A stretch of DNA of 64,000 nt from Colletotrichum lupini (Eukaryota > Ascomycota > Sordariomycetes > Glomerellales > Glomerellaceae): NCBI RefSeq assembly GCF_023278565.1, contig NC_064682.1, forward strand, positions 4,464,001 through 4,528,000. Reading direction: 5' to 3'. The notes beneath the pieces are model-generated. The model saw only the letters and a list, made by a program, of their open reading frames with translations. It searched no databases and had not been told where the DNA came from. Within the stretch, counting starts at the first letter, position 1. Each line of letters begins with the position of its first letter. This document shows positions 23,015 through 35,700 of this stretch, piece by piece. The translations under genes and the position numbers were made by a program.

Positions 23015-24608
23015 CGGGATCGGTATCGCGACCGTGGATGCGTAGTATGTGGGCGTAGACGTAGGCTGATGAGCTCAATCCGGTTCGACTGTGCCGAGGT
23101 TAACAGCGTTGGGATACGCAGTGTAGACATGCGAGTTGCCCGCCGTTTCCAACTACCCTGTAGATTTTGGAGTTTTGGAGGAGTGATCGGTAAGTAGATG
23201 GAGTATAGGTGCTCGATAATACTCAACAACGGGTTTGCGTAAAGTCGGCGACGAGTGAACAACTGCAACAAGACGTAGAAGAAGAAGAGGTAGAATCAGA
23301 AGCACAACCCGACGAGGAGAATATGTGTAAGAAACTCGGTTCAAGAAAGTTGAGTGATGAAGAAGAAAAGAGACAAGCTTGAATTGGGGGTGGACAAACC
23401 AAGGAACAACACGTTGACAAATTCCAACCCCCAGGAAACTTTAGGCATCACGGAATTATGTGCGTGAACCCCTTAATTAGATACTTGGTGTCATTGGGCT
23501 GTGTATCCCTTTTTCTTGTGTTTTTCAGCTGGCTCCTCCTGTCTCTCACACAAGTCTACCAGCCTATCTACCAGCTACTTACCAACAATTCTACACAAGT
23601 CTACGGATACTTACCCAGCATTGCCTAGGCCCTAGGTACCGGTACTATCTCTCTCTCCCTTTCAAAGGTTTGTGTGGCCTCCCTTTCTTCCGACATGCGA
23701 CGGACCACCTGACCCCGTCACCATTCCCGTCCGCGTCGCACCTGAGCCCTCCATCTCACATCATCCATCCACCCCCCGTGCCGTGCCCCCTCAGCCCTTT
23801 TCCCCTTCATCCCTACCTACCGGTATTCACTGCCTACCTAATGAGGCACCTCTTACACTATTCTTACCTATTTATTTCTGCCCTGCCCCTCCACCCCCCC
23901 AAAGGCCTGGACCTCCCACCAGTCAGGTACTAGGCAAAGTTGCCCTTCTCGGACCCCCCGCAGCAAAGGCCCGTTACCCCGGACCCGCAAGACCCCGTGT
24001 CTCGATGCCCAGCTCGCCTGCGCACCACTCATCGTCGTTCGCCCTCTTTGGACTCTTCTCGTTCCCGCCAGTCCAGCCGACACCACGCGCATATTCACCT
24101 GTCCAGTGACCACTGACCAGTACGGATAACCTAACCATCCCAAGGCAGAGTGATGGACAAACACATAACACACACTTCATCACGCATATTTGTGGTCACA
24201 CCCGTGCGCAAGCAGCAAGGTACCTTGCCCATAGGAAGCACATCCGCCTTCCCATCAAACCAAACCACATGTCAAAGCCAAAAAGAGTGAGTGAGTGAGT
24301 GACTTGCTGCAGCCTGCGGCCTGCCATGCCTGGTAGACTTGCAAACACATACACACACACATACAACACGTGTGTGTTTTCTGTCTCATCACCCCAAATC
24401 ATACATCAAGTACTCTTCTTCCCTTGTCGAATCATGAATACTCTACAGCCGACAAACGCCGCGTCCATGCCCAACCCCTCCCGTGCAGTATGCCGTACCG
24501 TACCGTACCGTACCGCACCGTATAGTACCTTGCCGTCCCAATCAGGAATCACTAGTAACTAAGACTCATTCGTAATTCTGAGCCAACCCGGGGGACGTCG
24601 TCGCCCAT
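23015..24608. other. Intergenic region with short tandem repeats
   Basis: It lies between two minus-strand genes and holds the promoter of the four-pass protein and the 3' end of the peroxin gene. Pyrimidine-rich sequence, CCTAGG-type palindromes near 23628-23645 and a CCGTA tandem repeat at 24493-24522 are visible. No gene could be supported. Confidence 0.6.
24493..24522. repeat. CCGTA pentanucleotide repeat (6 units)
   Basis: Four perfect CCGTA units followed by CCGCA and CCGTA, in tandem. The same pentamer occurs inside other short motifs in this window. Confidence 0.9.
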
Positions 24609-26616
24609 TTACTCCAAACTCATTCTGGCCTCATCGCCGATTCCCCATTGCCCACCCTCCTTACCCTGTAAAGCGAGGTTCAACTTGAGTCCCAGCGCCG
24701 CAGCTTCCTCTTCGCTCTTGGCCTCGCTCGCCCTACGACTGCGGTCCTGCTCCTTGTCGGCTTTGCTGGCGACGCTCTTATCCGTCACCTTTCGTCGTAA
24801 TGACGGCGCTTTGAAAAATGATCGTCCGCCCGAGCTCGTCGAGAGAGTGGAAGCCGTGTCGTCCTTTTCTCTTTCTAGGTCCTTATCTGATAGGGTCAGG
24901 TCTTGCGCCGAGTGTGTAGGGGAAACCATCTTTTCTTCGAGCGTGCTGTACCTCTGCGTCGTCAAGGCGGGACCCGGGGGACCTGTTGTGGGCGAGCCCG
25001 GCCGGGCAGAGCTCGGTGCTTGTGAGGCGTCCAGTTCGTGCGCCATTTCGTCCTCCGAAACCTCCACCAGCTCGGCGTCGCGGTACCACTTTCTCCGCCG
25101 TGTCCAACGCCCCCATCCGTCCGAGCCGCGGCGTCCGTTTTGCCACTGACCGGCACGTGTTAGTCACATCACATACACTCCAGCACTCACTCAGCTACAA
25201 TAGTCAGAGCTCGCTCACCTTGTTGTCGTAGTAGATCCATCCATTCTTCCCAGGTTCCCCGTCATAGTCAATGGGTTCAGTTCCGTCGTCTGGGACCCCG
25301 TCAACCCTCCACTTGCTCCTTTCCACCCACCGCCAGCGCATGTTACTACCATCCTCCACCTCGGGCAGCTCAAACGTGTCTCGTGACGGCACAGGGTTAT
25401 TATGTTCATCAGTCCATGCCGACCGTTCGTAGGCAAACATGCTCTGTGTCCAGCCCAAGCCCACCCATCGTCGCTGGTTCTCGTATATAATAAAGGTGAA
25501 CTTGACACCTGCATCCTTGCTCGTGGCATTGTTGCCATGCCTGTGAGACTGCTTGCGCAGCGCCTTGGTGAGCTCCGATGCTGCCGGCTTGGCCTGCACT
25601 TTGCCATTCTCTGCCGCGGTGATCTGGACAGGAACGGCCTTGACAGGCTTCTCAAATGTTAAGCCCGTGACTAAGGCTGCCGTCCTTCGGATTGTGGCGC
25701 TGCGCCATAACAGCGTCCGGGCGACTCGCAGGAATCTAGCATGCCATGTAAGCACCAGGGTGCCGAAAAGCAGAGCCACTCGTCGAGTTGTGATGATGCG
25801 TAATGGTGGGAGCGTCAAGGCCATCCAGAAAGGCGTACAGAACAGGATGCGCACGAACAGCGTCGTCAAGGCTGGTCGTGTTGTGGCAGACGTAGGGGTT
25901 CGTTGAGTGCTCAGAAAGTCGGTCAATTCGAGAAGCGGCTCCAGCAAGAGGTTACATCGCCCAGTGAACTCCTTCAGTGTCTCGACAATCTCGTCCAGTG
26001 TCTTTTGGTGCCTTGTGTTCGTTGCCTCTGATTCGCCTCGTTGGTGACCCTTTGTTGTGTTCGTAGTCGTGCTGCTCTTGGGTGCCGACTTCTGTGCCTT
26101 GCCCGCGGCTGCACCTCCTCCGGTGTTCTGCGCGCCGCCAGGGTCCTTGGAAGCTGGCTCTGTCCACCCACTACTGCTCAGCGGACTGAAGCGTCTGCCA
26201 TACATCCCCAGTATCAATGTCAGGACAATGACGATCGGCCCCGCCATGCGCACAACGACGTCGCCATAGAGGACAATGGCCCAGAAGGATGCCAGCAGGA
26301 GGAAGCTCTCCCACGGATCGTCGGTCGTCCATGTCAACAGCCCGGCAAGCTTATTGAGGGGCAGGAGAAAGGGATGCGAGTATGCTAATGCGCGGGTGAT
26401 CTGTGGCGGCGTGGCTAGGAGGAGGGGAGATTTCTGATGGACGATGATGGTGGACTGGCGGGAGGATCGGCTTGGAGTGGTCGCGGCGAGGGTGACGGGG
26501 GAGAAGGTCGCGTAGGTGGGCGGCGCGCCGGAGGGGTTGCCGTCGAAGCCGGAGCCCTGGGAGGGATCGTTTCCGGAGTCGGCATCGGCGCCGCGGTGGG
26601 CCTTTGGGGTCGACAT
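24609..26616 (-). CDS. Peroxisomal dysferlin-domain peroxin (Pex23/Pex24/Pex30-like)
   Basis: Minus-strand exons 26616-25219 and 25145-24609 give 644 residues; the single 73-bp intron is phase 0. Residues about 100-140 contain two membrane segments (FLLLASFWAIVLYGDVVVRM, AGPIVIVLTLILGMYG), and a second hydrophobic region lies near 250-310 (LFVRILFCTPFWMALTL and following). From about residue 375 comes the dysferlin-N part (FTFIIYENQRRWVGLGWT, MRWRWVERSKWRVDG, GWIYYDNK) and, across the intron, the dysferlin-C part (WGRWTRRRKWYRDAELVE). Their repeated W-x-W and RRRKW patterns are diagnostic. This architecture is that of fungal Pex23/Pex24/Pex30 peroxins, which act at ER-peroxisome contacts and control peroxisome number and size. 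The Ser-rich C-terminal tail is probably disordered. Which yeast member is the orthologue cannot be judged by eye. Confidence 0.9.
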
Positions 26617-28821
26617 GTGGACTAGCCAGGGCGTATCCTGCAGCAGGTGACGGAATGGTTAGCCTGGCTGTGGGTTATGCAAAGAATGGATGCGTAGGTA
26701 GGTAGGTAAATGGATGCAGCCGTGGCAAGCCGCCCGTCAATGAGGCCGGAGGGGGGATGAGGTGTGCAGACTTGATGCCATTTGGGGTGGAATGCGATGC
26801 GTGACGAGGTTGGGTGGGAAAGGAGAAACGAGAGGTAGAAGGCAAAGTGTACGGATAGAGAGGGTAGACGAGCGGAAAGGTTATGACGTGGCTGATGCGT
26901 TGAAGGATGCCAAAGCGCAAGTGGCAGCTGAGCAGAAAGACAGAGACAGAGAGAGACACACACAAGAGACAACCGGGGTAGCTGCGTGACGGGCGTGACC
27001 GTGTCTTTTCTTTCAGTCTTGTCTGTGTGCCATCTGCTCCCACCAGCTGTCCCAAGCTCAGTCCAGCTCAGCTCAGCTCACGCTTAGCGTTGCTGTCATG
27101 AACAAGGCCAGATAGACAAGATCGGGAGGTAGACATTCAAACATGCCCGCCTCCGTTTCGCTGTCACTCTTTTCGGCCACGGCGGAACAGGGCGGAGCCG
27201 GTGCGCTTCAAGGTCTGGGTATCCGCAGGCTGCTCCGTAATGACGAACAGACTACAGGGCAAGGATGTGGTGGGCGAGGGTCGGGGGTGGGGGTGATTCG
27301 GGGAGGGTCTCTTCTCTCACAAAGGCAGCCATCAATGTCTTTGGTCCTCCACTGCTTCCGCAGACTTTCGGGGCCGCTGCGGCTTCTGCACGTCTTTCTT
27401 GTCTTCGTTGTCGTGCTCGATGGTTGTAGAATGCAAGATTCGACTCGGATCAAGTATTGGCGGTTGGGGGGATTCGCTAGCGAAAGGGCACAGCGGTGGT
27501 TGTCGCAGGATAGTTGAAGAAGAGGGTTAGAGGAACGGAGGGAACGAGGCTTTCTGCAATGGCATGCGCATATCCTCCCAAAGCCGAATTCGATCGCAAT
27601 TGTCTGACTCTGTGGATAGCAACGTCATCGGTTTCGGTCGCAGGCGGGCAGTCGTAGACTCGTAAGGTACGGTAGTCGAGTAAGGTAGTCGTGGATCAGG
27701 TCGTCGCAGTGGCTCGCTGGTCGCACATTAGAGTGTCCGTCGCGGCATCGGCATCGGACTGCCTGGCCTGTTGATTTGCAGCCAGAGACGAAATAGAGGA
27801 GGGCGAAGTGAAATAGGAGAGTAGTTGTACAAGGAGAAAAGAATCGAGAAATGGATCAAGCCGGGCAAAGTTGAGTTGAGCGCTGAAGAATTGCGACGAG
27901 AGCTACGCTGCTGCATCCAGCTGGAGCTGCTCCATCCATGGCTGAGGTACCTACCTGCCTTAAGCCGGTAAGGTGCGACTGGTCATCGTCCACGTGCCTG
28001 CTGATATTTGGGGTACCTCCCCCAGTACTTCGCATAGCTCCGGCCGGTGCTCAGGCTCACACTCAGTTCCATCTCACCCAGCCTCTCACTCACCACCTCT
28101 CACATCTCACTTGAGCCCTCTCACTTCAATCCCGGCAATCACATGCAAATTCACAACCCAGACCGTAGACGCCCCAAGCTCCCATCCCTCCTCCATTCAT
28201 CCATCCCCGGGCAACTCACTGATCCACTATCCATCCCAGCTGCAACTCATCCCGCATGGATAGTCGTGAGCATGCATGACGGGTTCTAGTGCAAGACTCA
28301 AGTCCGGATAACAAATGGCCGATACCTAAGGTAACCTCCTAACTGAACTGCGGATCAACATCCCAATCTCATCGCCACCATCTTCACTCACAAACTACGG
28401 TACCACGTTCTTGAAACTCTCCCTCATACGTGTTTTCAACTATGTAATATCAATTTGTGCTATAATTCTCAATCAAGCAGGCATGCGCCTGATACCGCTC
28501 AACTAACAACATATCTCCGTCTCGATACCAGCGGAAAGCTCTCCCACAACTAACAATCCCCAACGTTTTCCTTGTCCCCAAACTCCCGAATCACTATACC
28601 GAGCGATTAAGCAGCATCGCTTTCCGCCTCGGGCTATCCCATATCTCTTGCGAAAGCCAGTCTAACAGCCGATAACCGGGCCCGTATTGCGGTTCACGGT
28701 CAATGAAAAAAGAGAAGGGGCAAAAAAAAAAAAAAAAAGAGCCTAAACCCCATGACGCCGTTAGTCGGTCATACGCAACACCGACCGCCCTTGGATTCCT
28801 CAACCGCAGTAGTATCTCACT
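26617..28821. other. 2.2 kb intergenic region with microsatellites
   Basis: Upstream of the peroxin gene and downstream of the long 1297-codon gene, both on the minus strand. It contains GTAG repeats (26694-26708), a purine/AC-rich stretch near 26938-26970, GCTCA repeats near 27057-27082 and a 16-base poly-A near 28721-28738. Short open frames here are low in complexity and have no domain; none was called. Confidence 0.6.
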
Positions 28822-31800
28822 TCAATACAGGTGCTGCATGTCTGGATTCTTTCCCGACAGCCACTTGTAGAACTTGGTCGCTTGTAGCTTTGCTCCGCGT
28901 TGGCTGCCCGTCAACGAGTTGGCCTCAAACACCAGCTTCTGCTCAGCCTTCTCGCCCTTCTCCGTCTTGAGCTCCAACTGCACTGTCGTTCCCGCCATCT
29001 TTGCTGCCTTGACCAGACTAGCATCCACAACGGCCTCCATGCCGTCTTCTTGCTTGCTTCGCATGATGCTGCTCGACTCGTCCTCGGCGTGGAAGCGCAG
29101 GAATTTTCCCGGCTGCACCCAGTGCTGACTGCCCTGGTGAAACTCTGATACGTCGATAAAGTTCTCGACATCTCTCTTGCCTCCTAGAGCAGGAGACGCC
29201 GCTGCACTTCGGTCGATGAGAGGCGATTGAAGCGCCGCAGGTGTGACCCGAGGTGACTCCGATGCCCGAACTGCACGCCACTGCTCACTGTTGACCAAGC
29301 TGGCGTGCGTCAACACCTTGGGAGTGCTACTACCCGACGCAGTGCCGTTGCTCGTGCTGATGACCACCGTCTGCTTGATCGCCCCTCGTTCCTGGTCATC
29401 GTGAGCACTGCTGCTGCTCATGCTCGCGATGCTCATGCGAGGATCAGGTCGGCGAGCAGCGCTCTCGCCGCTGACCGCACTAGCGCTCCGCGGAGGCTGA
29501 GGAAACGGGCCGTTCAACGCCGGCGACGGTGCCTCTTTGATACTCTTCGTCGAAAGTGCGGGCGAAGGCTGCTGGCTAGCCCTCGTCATTTGATCGAGAT
29601 GAACACCTTGACTGGGCTTCTGAGGCAATGGGTGTCGGAGTGGCGCTGGCTCAATAGCGCCTGGGGACGACTTGGATGGTAGAGGCCGACGGGCTGCATT
29701 TTCAGAGCCGGCTGTGTCGTTGACCAAGTCTGCAATTTGCAGCTTGGGGCTTACACGGGGAACTTCCTTGTTGAGGTTTGGCGATTTGGAAGCAGCCTTC
29801 ATCGCGCTCTGGGCCAAGCTTGTCATTGATGCTTGGTCCATCTGAGACTGGTTCTCGCTGTCTTGCCGGGGCTTTGCATCCTCTACCGCCGGATGCGCGC
29901 TATCTTGAGCATTTGGTCTCTGAGAAGCTTTACTCCCCGCAATCTCAGTAAGTGCAGGCCGCTCAGTTGCCGATGTAACCGTCGTCTGGCTCGAGCCTGG
30001 TGATACGGTGCTCACAGGCGCGCTGCTATCAGGCTGAGGAGCGGAATTGGGAACTGAGGTCGGCCCGTTCACAGCAATCTCTGCGGATGCTGACTGAGGT
30101 GTCGCGGGGGTTCCAAGGGCGACCGCAACACGTCCTCCATTGGTGTTCGCGGTGACGGGTGTCGCGTTCTCCTTGCTATCGGTTTGATCCTTGGACGGCG
30201 TTACTTGGACAGCATCGTCCATTGCCACATCATCCCTATCGACCACCGTCTTCTCTTTCTTGGCCGACAGACGAGTGCCAGCAGCAGCTCCAGATCTCCC
30301 CGTCATCCAACCATTCTCGCTCAGCCGCGACGTAGGCCGCACCTCCTGAGTGCTCCGCCTGAGAGGCTGCTGAGGCGTAGTTGGGCCCTCGTCGATATCC
30401 GCCATGTCGTCATCTGAATCCTGGCCATTTCGGCGCTTCGGTTCCACGTAGTCTTCGTCATCCGAATCGTCGGCTGGAGGAGGATTGTCGCCAAAGTCGT
30501 ACATGTCAACATCGGGTACAGGGTCCGAGTCCGATGCCGAAGCAAACGACGGCAGCTTCGCGGGAATTGTCCCCGTCGTCGCCGTCTCTGTCGTCGACTC
30601 CAATTCTGCTCCTGCCGGTGATTGACTTGCCTGCACATGGGCCAGCATGGCCTCGAACGAGTCGTACCCACGGATCTCAGCATACTTCTTTCTCGCGTTG
30701 TTGGCCGGGTCCAAGGGATCGGTGGATCGGTCAGGGTCGTCAAGCAGCAAAGGCTTCAGAATGAATTTAACGCCAAGCCAACCCAATCTGGTGTTACCAT
30801 TCTTTTCAAACCACAGAACGGGGACATCCCTATCCAACTCACGCGGCTCGCCATCTCCGTAACCAGGCGCCCAGCCACCAATTCCTTCGTCATTGTACGT
30901 ATAGCACGTAGGCCTGATCTTCCTGTCGCAAAGCTGTGTGTCGCTGAGCCAGCCATCCCATCCGCACATCTTCAAGGATGTCCAGCCCAGTATCATAACA
31001 ATGTAGAGCTTGTTGCTCCTTGGCCATTTTGCGTGGTAAATATCACCCGGAATTGGATTCATAATGTGATCCCCACCACGTTGCTGCTTCTCCTCCTGTG
31101 ATCTCGATTCCAACTTCGTTTGGTAAGGTCCCGCGCTATTGGGGGTTGCCTGGAATGATGAATCGGAAACTGAAGGGTCCCTGACAGGAGCCATCGTGTG
31201 AGCGGCCGATTGTCGTTTGCCACCGGATTTCGGGCCGTGCAGCTGGTTCAGGGGCTTGTAACCATTTTCGAAAGCAAGGCGGACACATTCGTTGTTCATT
31301 GCAGCGAGCTCCTCCGTACAATCCACGACGTGGAATCCGATAGTTTCGACCGCCAACTTGTGCTCCTTCTTCTGATGACCATGGGAAGCGCCGTGGAGGT
31401 GCTTGGCTGCCGCTGCGAGTGCATTCTGCTTGAAATGCACACCGTGTTCGTCGCATCGCAGAATATAGAAAACGTCCTCAAATTTGACGATGTTGTGCTT
31501 ATATTCCGCTTTGCCGTCCTGGTAAACTTCGGCAAAGGTGATCGTCCTGGGAGCTATTGACTGTGGCGTATCAGTTCTTGCGCGCTTCGGATCTGCATCT
31601 CTAGATGACATGTCGCTGGCATCCGACTTCCTCTTGGCCATCTTATGGCGGTCAGAGTGGGAGTCTACAGAATGTCTCAACCCATCTTCCGCTCGTAACA
31701 TAGCGCCTTGCGCAAAATTTCTCCCATCACCCGCCTGTAGTCTATCCACGCGAGAACCCATGGGGCCAGCATTCATGGGCGGCAGAGGTACCCGGTTACT

Positions 31801-32715
31801 ACGATCGGCTAGGTTGTGCTGAGTGCCATTGACAGGCTGTCCAGACCCGGCTCTCGGAGGGCCGTAATGATTGCTACCCAATGTAGGAACATGTGGTTGC
31901 GAAGGAAGCACCCGAGGGGCACCATTTGTCACCGGGTTGTTGACTGGCCGATTCGGGTGATACAAGGCTGAAGTTCGAGGTGAGACCTGCTGCTGGCCAG
32001 GTTGGTTATGGTGAATCCAGGCCTGTCCTTGAGTTGGGTGGCCCTGGTTGACCTGCTGTGACTGGCGACCTTGGTGGTCGAGTTGAGACGGCATCGGGGC
32101 CGAGCTGCCGTGGCCGGGCATTCCGTTTGTCGGCCGCTGCTGAATAGGCTGATTTGGCACCATGGGGCCTTGAGGTAGGGGCTGACGTGCCTGCTGGGGA
32201 GGTGTGCTCATCGGCATGGTTGAAGGCGAGCCGCGCCCAGCTGGACCAACGTGCGCGCCAACAATCTGAGCCGACGGGTTTGTTGGCGTACGTCCCAGCA
32301 TGCCAGTGTTTGGGGGATAACCGGTGTTGCGCATAGAGTAGTTGCCGGGCACGGGGAAACCTATGTGATGTTCTCGAAGAGCGTCTGCTTCGCGTCTTGC
32401 GCGGTCCTTTTCCTCGACATCACGCCTTTGCTGACAGGCGGCATATCGATGGGATCGGAGTTCGTGCTGATACTTTTGAAGAAGCTCGCGAGCTTTCTGT
32501 GGCAAATTTAACGTGTCGGCGAAGCGGGCCTCCTCGTCGAGATCGTGGCAGGCGTCACGCTGCTGCTGGGTGAATTTGGCGTTTACATTCTCCTTTTCAG
32601 CCTCAAAGCGGGCTTTGAGCGCTTCGAACTCTGCAAACCAGCGTTTACGGTCTTGGTCTAGATCCGATTGACCATTTTGCGATATGGTCGCAGTGGAAGA
32701 TGAGATACTCGCCAT
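28822..32715 (-). CDS. Large low-complexity protein, probably nuclear; function unknown
   Basis: A single uninterrupted minus-strand frame of 1297 residues, ATG at 32715. The N-terminus (about 20-120) is charged and helical, probably coiled-coil (RKRWFAEFEALKARFEAEKE). Residues about 120-340 are Gln/Pro/Gly-rich. A conserved-looking module around 390-495 (TFAEVYQDGKAEYKHNIVKF, then YILRCDEHGVHF and HLHGASHG) has Cys and His spaced like a degenerate C2H2 finger. A second module around 560-655 (GDIYHAKWPRSNKLYIVMIL, DVPVLWFEKNG, LGWLGVKFILKPLL) resembles a small beta-barrel reader fold. The middle is acidic and Ser-rich, and the last 120 residues form another ordered block (VSEFHQGSQHWVQPGKFLRF). 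A KRKSDASD-type basic patch could be a nuclear signal. A chromatin or transcription role is inference from composition only. The length of clean open frame makes it a real gene. Confidence 0.85.
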   Translation of the reverse strand: MASISSSTATISQNGQSDLDQDRKRWFAEFEALKARFEAEKENVNAKFTQQQRDACHDLDEEARFADTLNLPQKARELLQKYQHELRSHRYAACQQRRDVEEKDRARREADALREHHIGFPVPGNYSMRNTGYPPNTGMLGRTPTNPSAQIVGAHVGPAGRGSPSTMPMSTPPQQARQPLPQGPMVPNQPIQQRPTNGMPGHGSSAPMPSQLDHQGRQSQQVNQGHPTQGQAWIHHNQPGQQQVSPRTSALYHPNRPVNNPVTNGAPRVLPSQPHVPTLGSNHYGPPRAGSGQPVNGTQHNLADRSNRVPLPPMNAGPMGSRVDRLQAGDGRNFAQGAMLRAEDGLRHSVDSHSDRHKMAKRKSDASDMSSRDADPKRARTDTPQSIAPRTITFAEVYQDGKAEYKHNIVKFEDVFYILRCDEHGVHFKQNALAAAAKHLHGASHGHQKKEHKLAVETIGFHVVDCTEELAAMNNECVRLAFENGYKPLNQLHGPKSGGKRQSAAHTMAPVRDPSVSDSSFQATPNSAGPYQTKLESRSQEEKQQRGGDHIMNPIPGDIYHAKWPRSNKLYIVMILGWTSLKMCGWDGWLSDTQLCDRKIRPTCYTYNDEGIGGWAPGYGDGEPRELDRDVPVLWFEKNGNTRLGWLGVKFILKPLLLDDPDRSTDPLDPANNARKKYAEIRGYDSFEAMLAHVQASQSPAGAELESTTETATTGTIPAKLPSFASASDSDPVPDVDMYDFGDNPPPADDSDDEDYVEPKRRNGQDSDDDMADIDEGPTTPQQPLRRSTQEVRPTSRLSENGWMTGRSGAAAGTRLSAKKEKTVVDRDDVAMDDAVQVTPSKDQTDSKENATPVTANTNGGRVAVALGTPATPQSASAEIAVNGPTSVPNSAPQPDSSAPVSTVSPGSSQTTVTSATERPALTEIAGSKASQRPNAQDSAHPAVEDAKPRQDSENQSQMDQASMTSLAQSAMKAASKSPNLNKEVPRVSPKLQIADLVNDTAGSENAARRPLPSKSSPGAIEPAPLRHPLPQKPSQGVHLDQMTRASQQPSPALSTKSIKEAPSPALNGPFPQPPRSASAVSGESAARRPDPRMSIASMSSSSAHDDQERGAIKQTVVISTSNGTASGSSTPKVLTHASLVNSEQWRAVRASESPRVTPAALQSPLIDRSAAASPALGGKRDVENFIDVSEFHQGSQHWVQPGKFLRFHAEDESSSIMRSKQEDGMEAVVDASLVKAAKMAGTTVQLELKTEKGEKAEQKLVFEANSLTGSQRGAKLQATKFYKWLSGKNPDMQHLY

Positions 32716-35700
32716 GACGACAAGATGGAGTTTGCTGTACGAGGATAAGTGTCTGTCTCGTCCGCTCGGCAGAAGTTTTAATCAAGGTCTCTGCTGATAG
32801 TAGGTTGACCGACTGACTCAGTTTGGACGACCCATGCCCGAGACTCGGCCACTACAAGAACCTATTTCAAACATGGCATTAGATACTGCATTTCAAGATA
32901 TGTCAACCCTGCGGGTCAACGGCATTACGCAAGAAGAAGGTGGTATATCGGTCATGTCAGTACCTCTGTGTGAGTAGGGTCGAATGGAGTATTATCCACT
33001 CAGTGACCACAATGAAGTAGTCTACCCAGAGAGTTTTCCTATGCGATTCGTAATCCGCGAAACGAAGGACGGATAATGTCGATGATTAGTCACTTAGTCA
33101 GGGTGGAACTCTTGACTAGAGCTTGCAGACGGATGCGATATCCTTTGCAACGGCAGCAAGGAGGTGATCTGTAAAGCAGTATGCCGCAGAGGGTTCGGGC
33201 GATGGGACTCGAAGACGACTCTGAGACAAAGGGAATCGTGAGATGAAGAGTCGACAAAAGGCAAAGAGAAAAAAGGTGATGGGGCCTCGCTCGGTGTGTA
33301 GTCGTTAAGATGAAAGGGACTTTGGCGTTGGTAGGCAGGCAGCGTAGGCAGGTGCGGCGGTGGTAGCGAGAAGTCCGGTCGTGGGTGGAGTTGTGTAGGT
33401 GGCAAGTCAACGACGTCTGCCTATTGGGATTGCCTGTATGGATAGTTCGTACGGACACCTGCTCGGTCCCGGTTAGGATAAGTTGCCAGGCAGAAATAGA
33501 GTGAAAATGAATTAGATCCAGATCCCAGATGCAGAGATGCGGGACCCCTCGTCTATCGGTATGGTGGTGATCAAAAATAGAACTGGGAGCTGTCAAGGGC
33601 GCCAGTACTTGCCACTTGGAAAGGTGAAGTCGTTTGGACCGGGGGGTGTGGGAAGGCGCAGAGTTTGGGTGTATGGGAGGTGAAGAAAAGATGAAAGAAA
33701 CGAGGGCGCGTGGTCGGTAAGAAGGCGGTAGAAGGATGACAAACAACAAAGGGTAAGAAGGAAGATGCAAACAGCGAGTGACTGTGAAGGTGAAGGCGAA
33801 GGTGACCGGCGATGACTGGTGATGGATGGATCTGGAAGATGAATGACGGACAAATATGTTGGGTAAGATGGGTCAAGGTAAAGAAAGAAAGGCAAGGTAA
33901 GGTAAGGTGAATACTACCTAGGTAGGTACCTCGAGGTGAGGCGAGGTAAAGGATGGGAAGGTACGGATATGGGGAGGGCAGGTATGGAAGGGCAAGGAAT
34001 GGAAAGAAAGGAAGGAGGGAAATTAGTCCATTGTTTTGGGAAAGAGCAAATGCTGTTGGGCCTGCCAATGAATGGCATTACTACTACACAATAACCGGCA
34101 GCTAACGTAGAATGACAGGCGCGCCTCTGCCGCCCGTTGCTTCCTCTCGAGTCTTATCATGCCATCATAGACAAGGTGAGGAAGGACCAACCAGACCGGG
34201 GAGTAAAGGTAAGGTAGGGTAATGTAGGTAAGGACTGTAAGGCAAAGTGAGGGTAAAGGGAGAGACTGCGTACAATACCTTACTGGGTAGATAGGTACCC
34301 GGCAAGGCAAGGTAAAGCAATGGGAACCGCTCAGCGCCAAGTACGTACCTGACTTGCTTGCTGTTCTACTGATCCTCTGAGGTATTGGCAATCAGCCAGA
34401 GCCCGTGCCAACCGAAGAGAGAGAGAAAGAACGATCCTACTTTCTGTACAACAAGCGAGGTGTCCAATTATCCCTACGAATGAATACCTACTCATAGGGG
34501 GGAGGGAGATGGGTGTACGGTGTCTAAGCAGGAGTGTGTAGCAAGACAAGTGGAATGAGGATGGGCCGAGAAGAATGATGAATACTTTAAAGAAGAAAAA
34601 AGCAAGACCAGCATACCGTGTGGAAGTACCCGTATCCGTAGGCAGAGTGCTCATTTGGTGGCTACTTGTACCAGACCAAGCTAGACTAGAGACAGCTGGA
34701 GTAAGGTACGTCTGACTGGGCTAGAGTGTGCATGTGTCGTGAGATAGATAATCTGAGAGAGCGTGTGTGAGGTGTGTTGTGTGTCAAGCACATGCAAGCT
34801 GTTTCTGGGGGGAGGGGCTTTTTTGGTTTATCAGCGCCTAGGTACTTTGCGCCGTACGGATACCTCTTACGGACACAGGAAATTGAATTATTGTCTGTCT
34901 CTTTTTTTTTCTCTGCTCCTCCGCTTGCCTTTAAGGAAAGAGAGACATTGCTCTCTCAGACCCGGCTGGGATTGGACGACCCTACGGCCAAGCATCTTGG
35001 AGGGATCGGTACGTATCTGCTAAGTTCTTAACCCTTTTCCAGGCCACCTCACCTTCCATTCACTTTGAGTTGCTGACACAAGGTACAAGGGTACGTACTA
35101 CATTCACTTTTCTATGGCTGACCGCGTATCTTAAGTCCACGCATCTCTCTCTTCACTCTCATCATCACTCCTGGTAGGTACCTAGGTGCATTGGTATTGG
35201 TCTCACTCTCACTCGCTCTCTGCCTCTCCATTTCTCAAACACTATTCTCTTCTCGCACTCTGATTACCTGAATCTCACGCAATGGAGCCATCCGCCGCTG
35301 CCCACCATTCATCGGAAAACCTATTCTGAAATGGACGTAGCGTTCCGAAGGGCGGGTACCCCCGTCACAGAAGCTGCAGAGGTACATGCTTCACAGGCTC
35401 CCACTCACTCATTAAGGTACAAAGTACGGACGGTAAGGCGTACCAATCCATCCCTCCTCAACCGCGTATCCGTTATAATACCTTACCATACGAAGGTACG
35501 GGGCACTCGTACGCCCATGCCTAGCCTTAGCTACAGTGTTCCTATTACACTCGTGGCACGGTAGGCTGAATCCGTACCTAAGCTCCCCTTCAGCTCGGCG
35601 CCACGCCCACTCATTTCCAAGCCCGCTTCTCCAAAGACATCTACACACACTCATTCACTGATGGTTCAACTTCCAATGAGTCCCAACTCATCCCAATCCA

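Noticed and set aside
33090..33770. 226-codon minus-strand open frame
   Set aside because: It arises from strong purine/pyrimidine strand asymmetry; composition is Ser/Pro/His/Leu-rich in several overlapping frames at once and no domain, leader or splice pattern is present.
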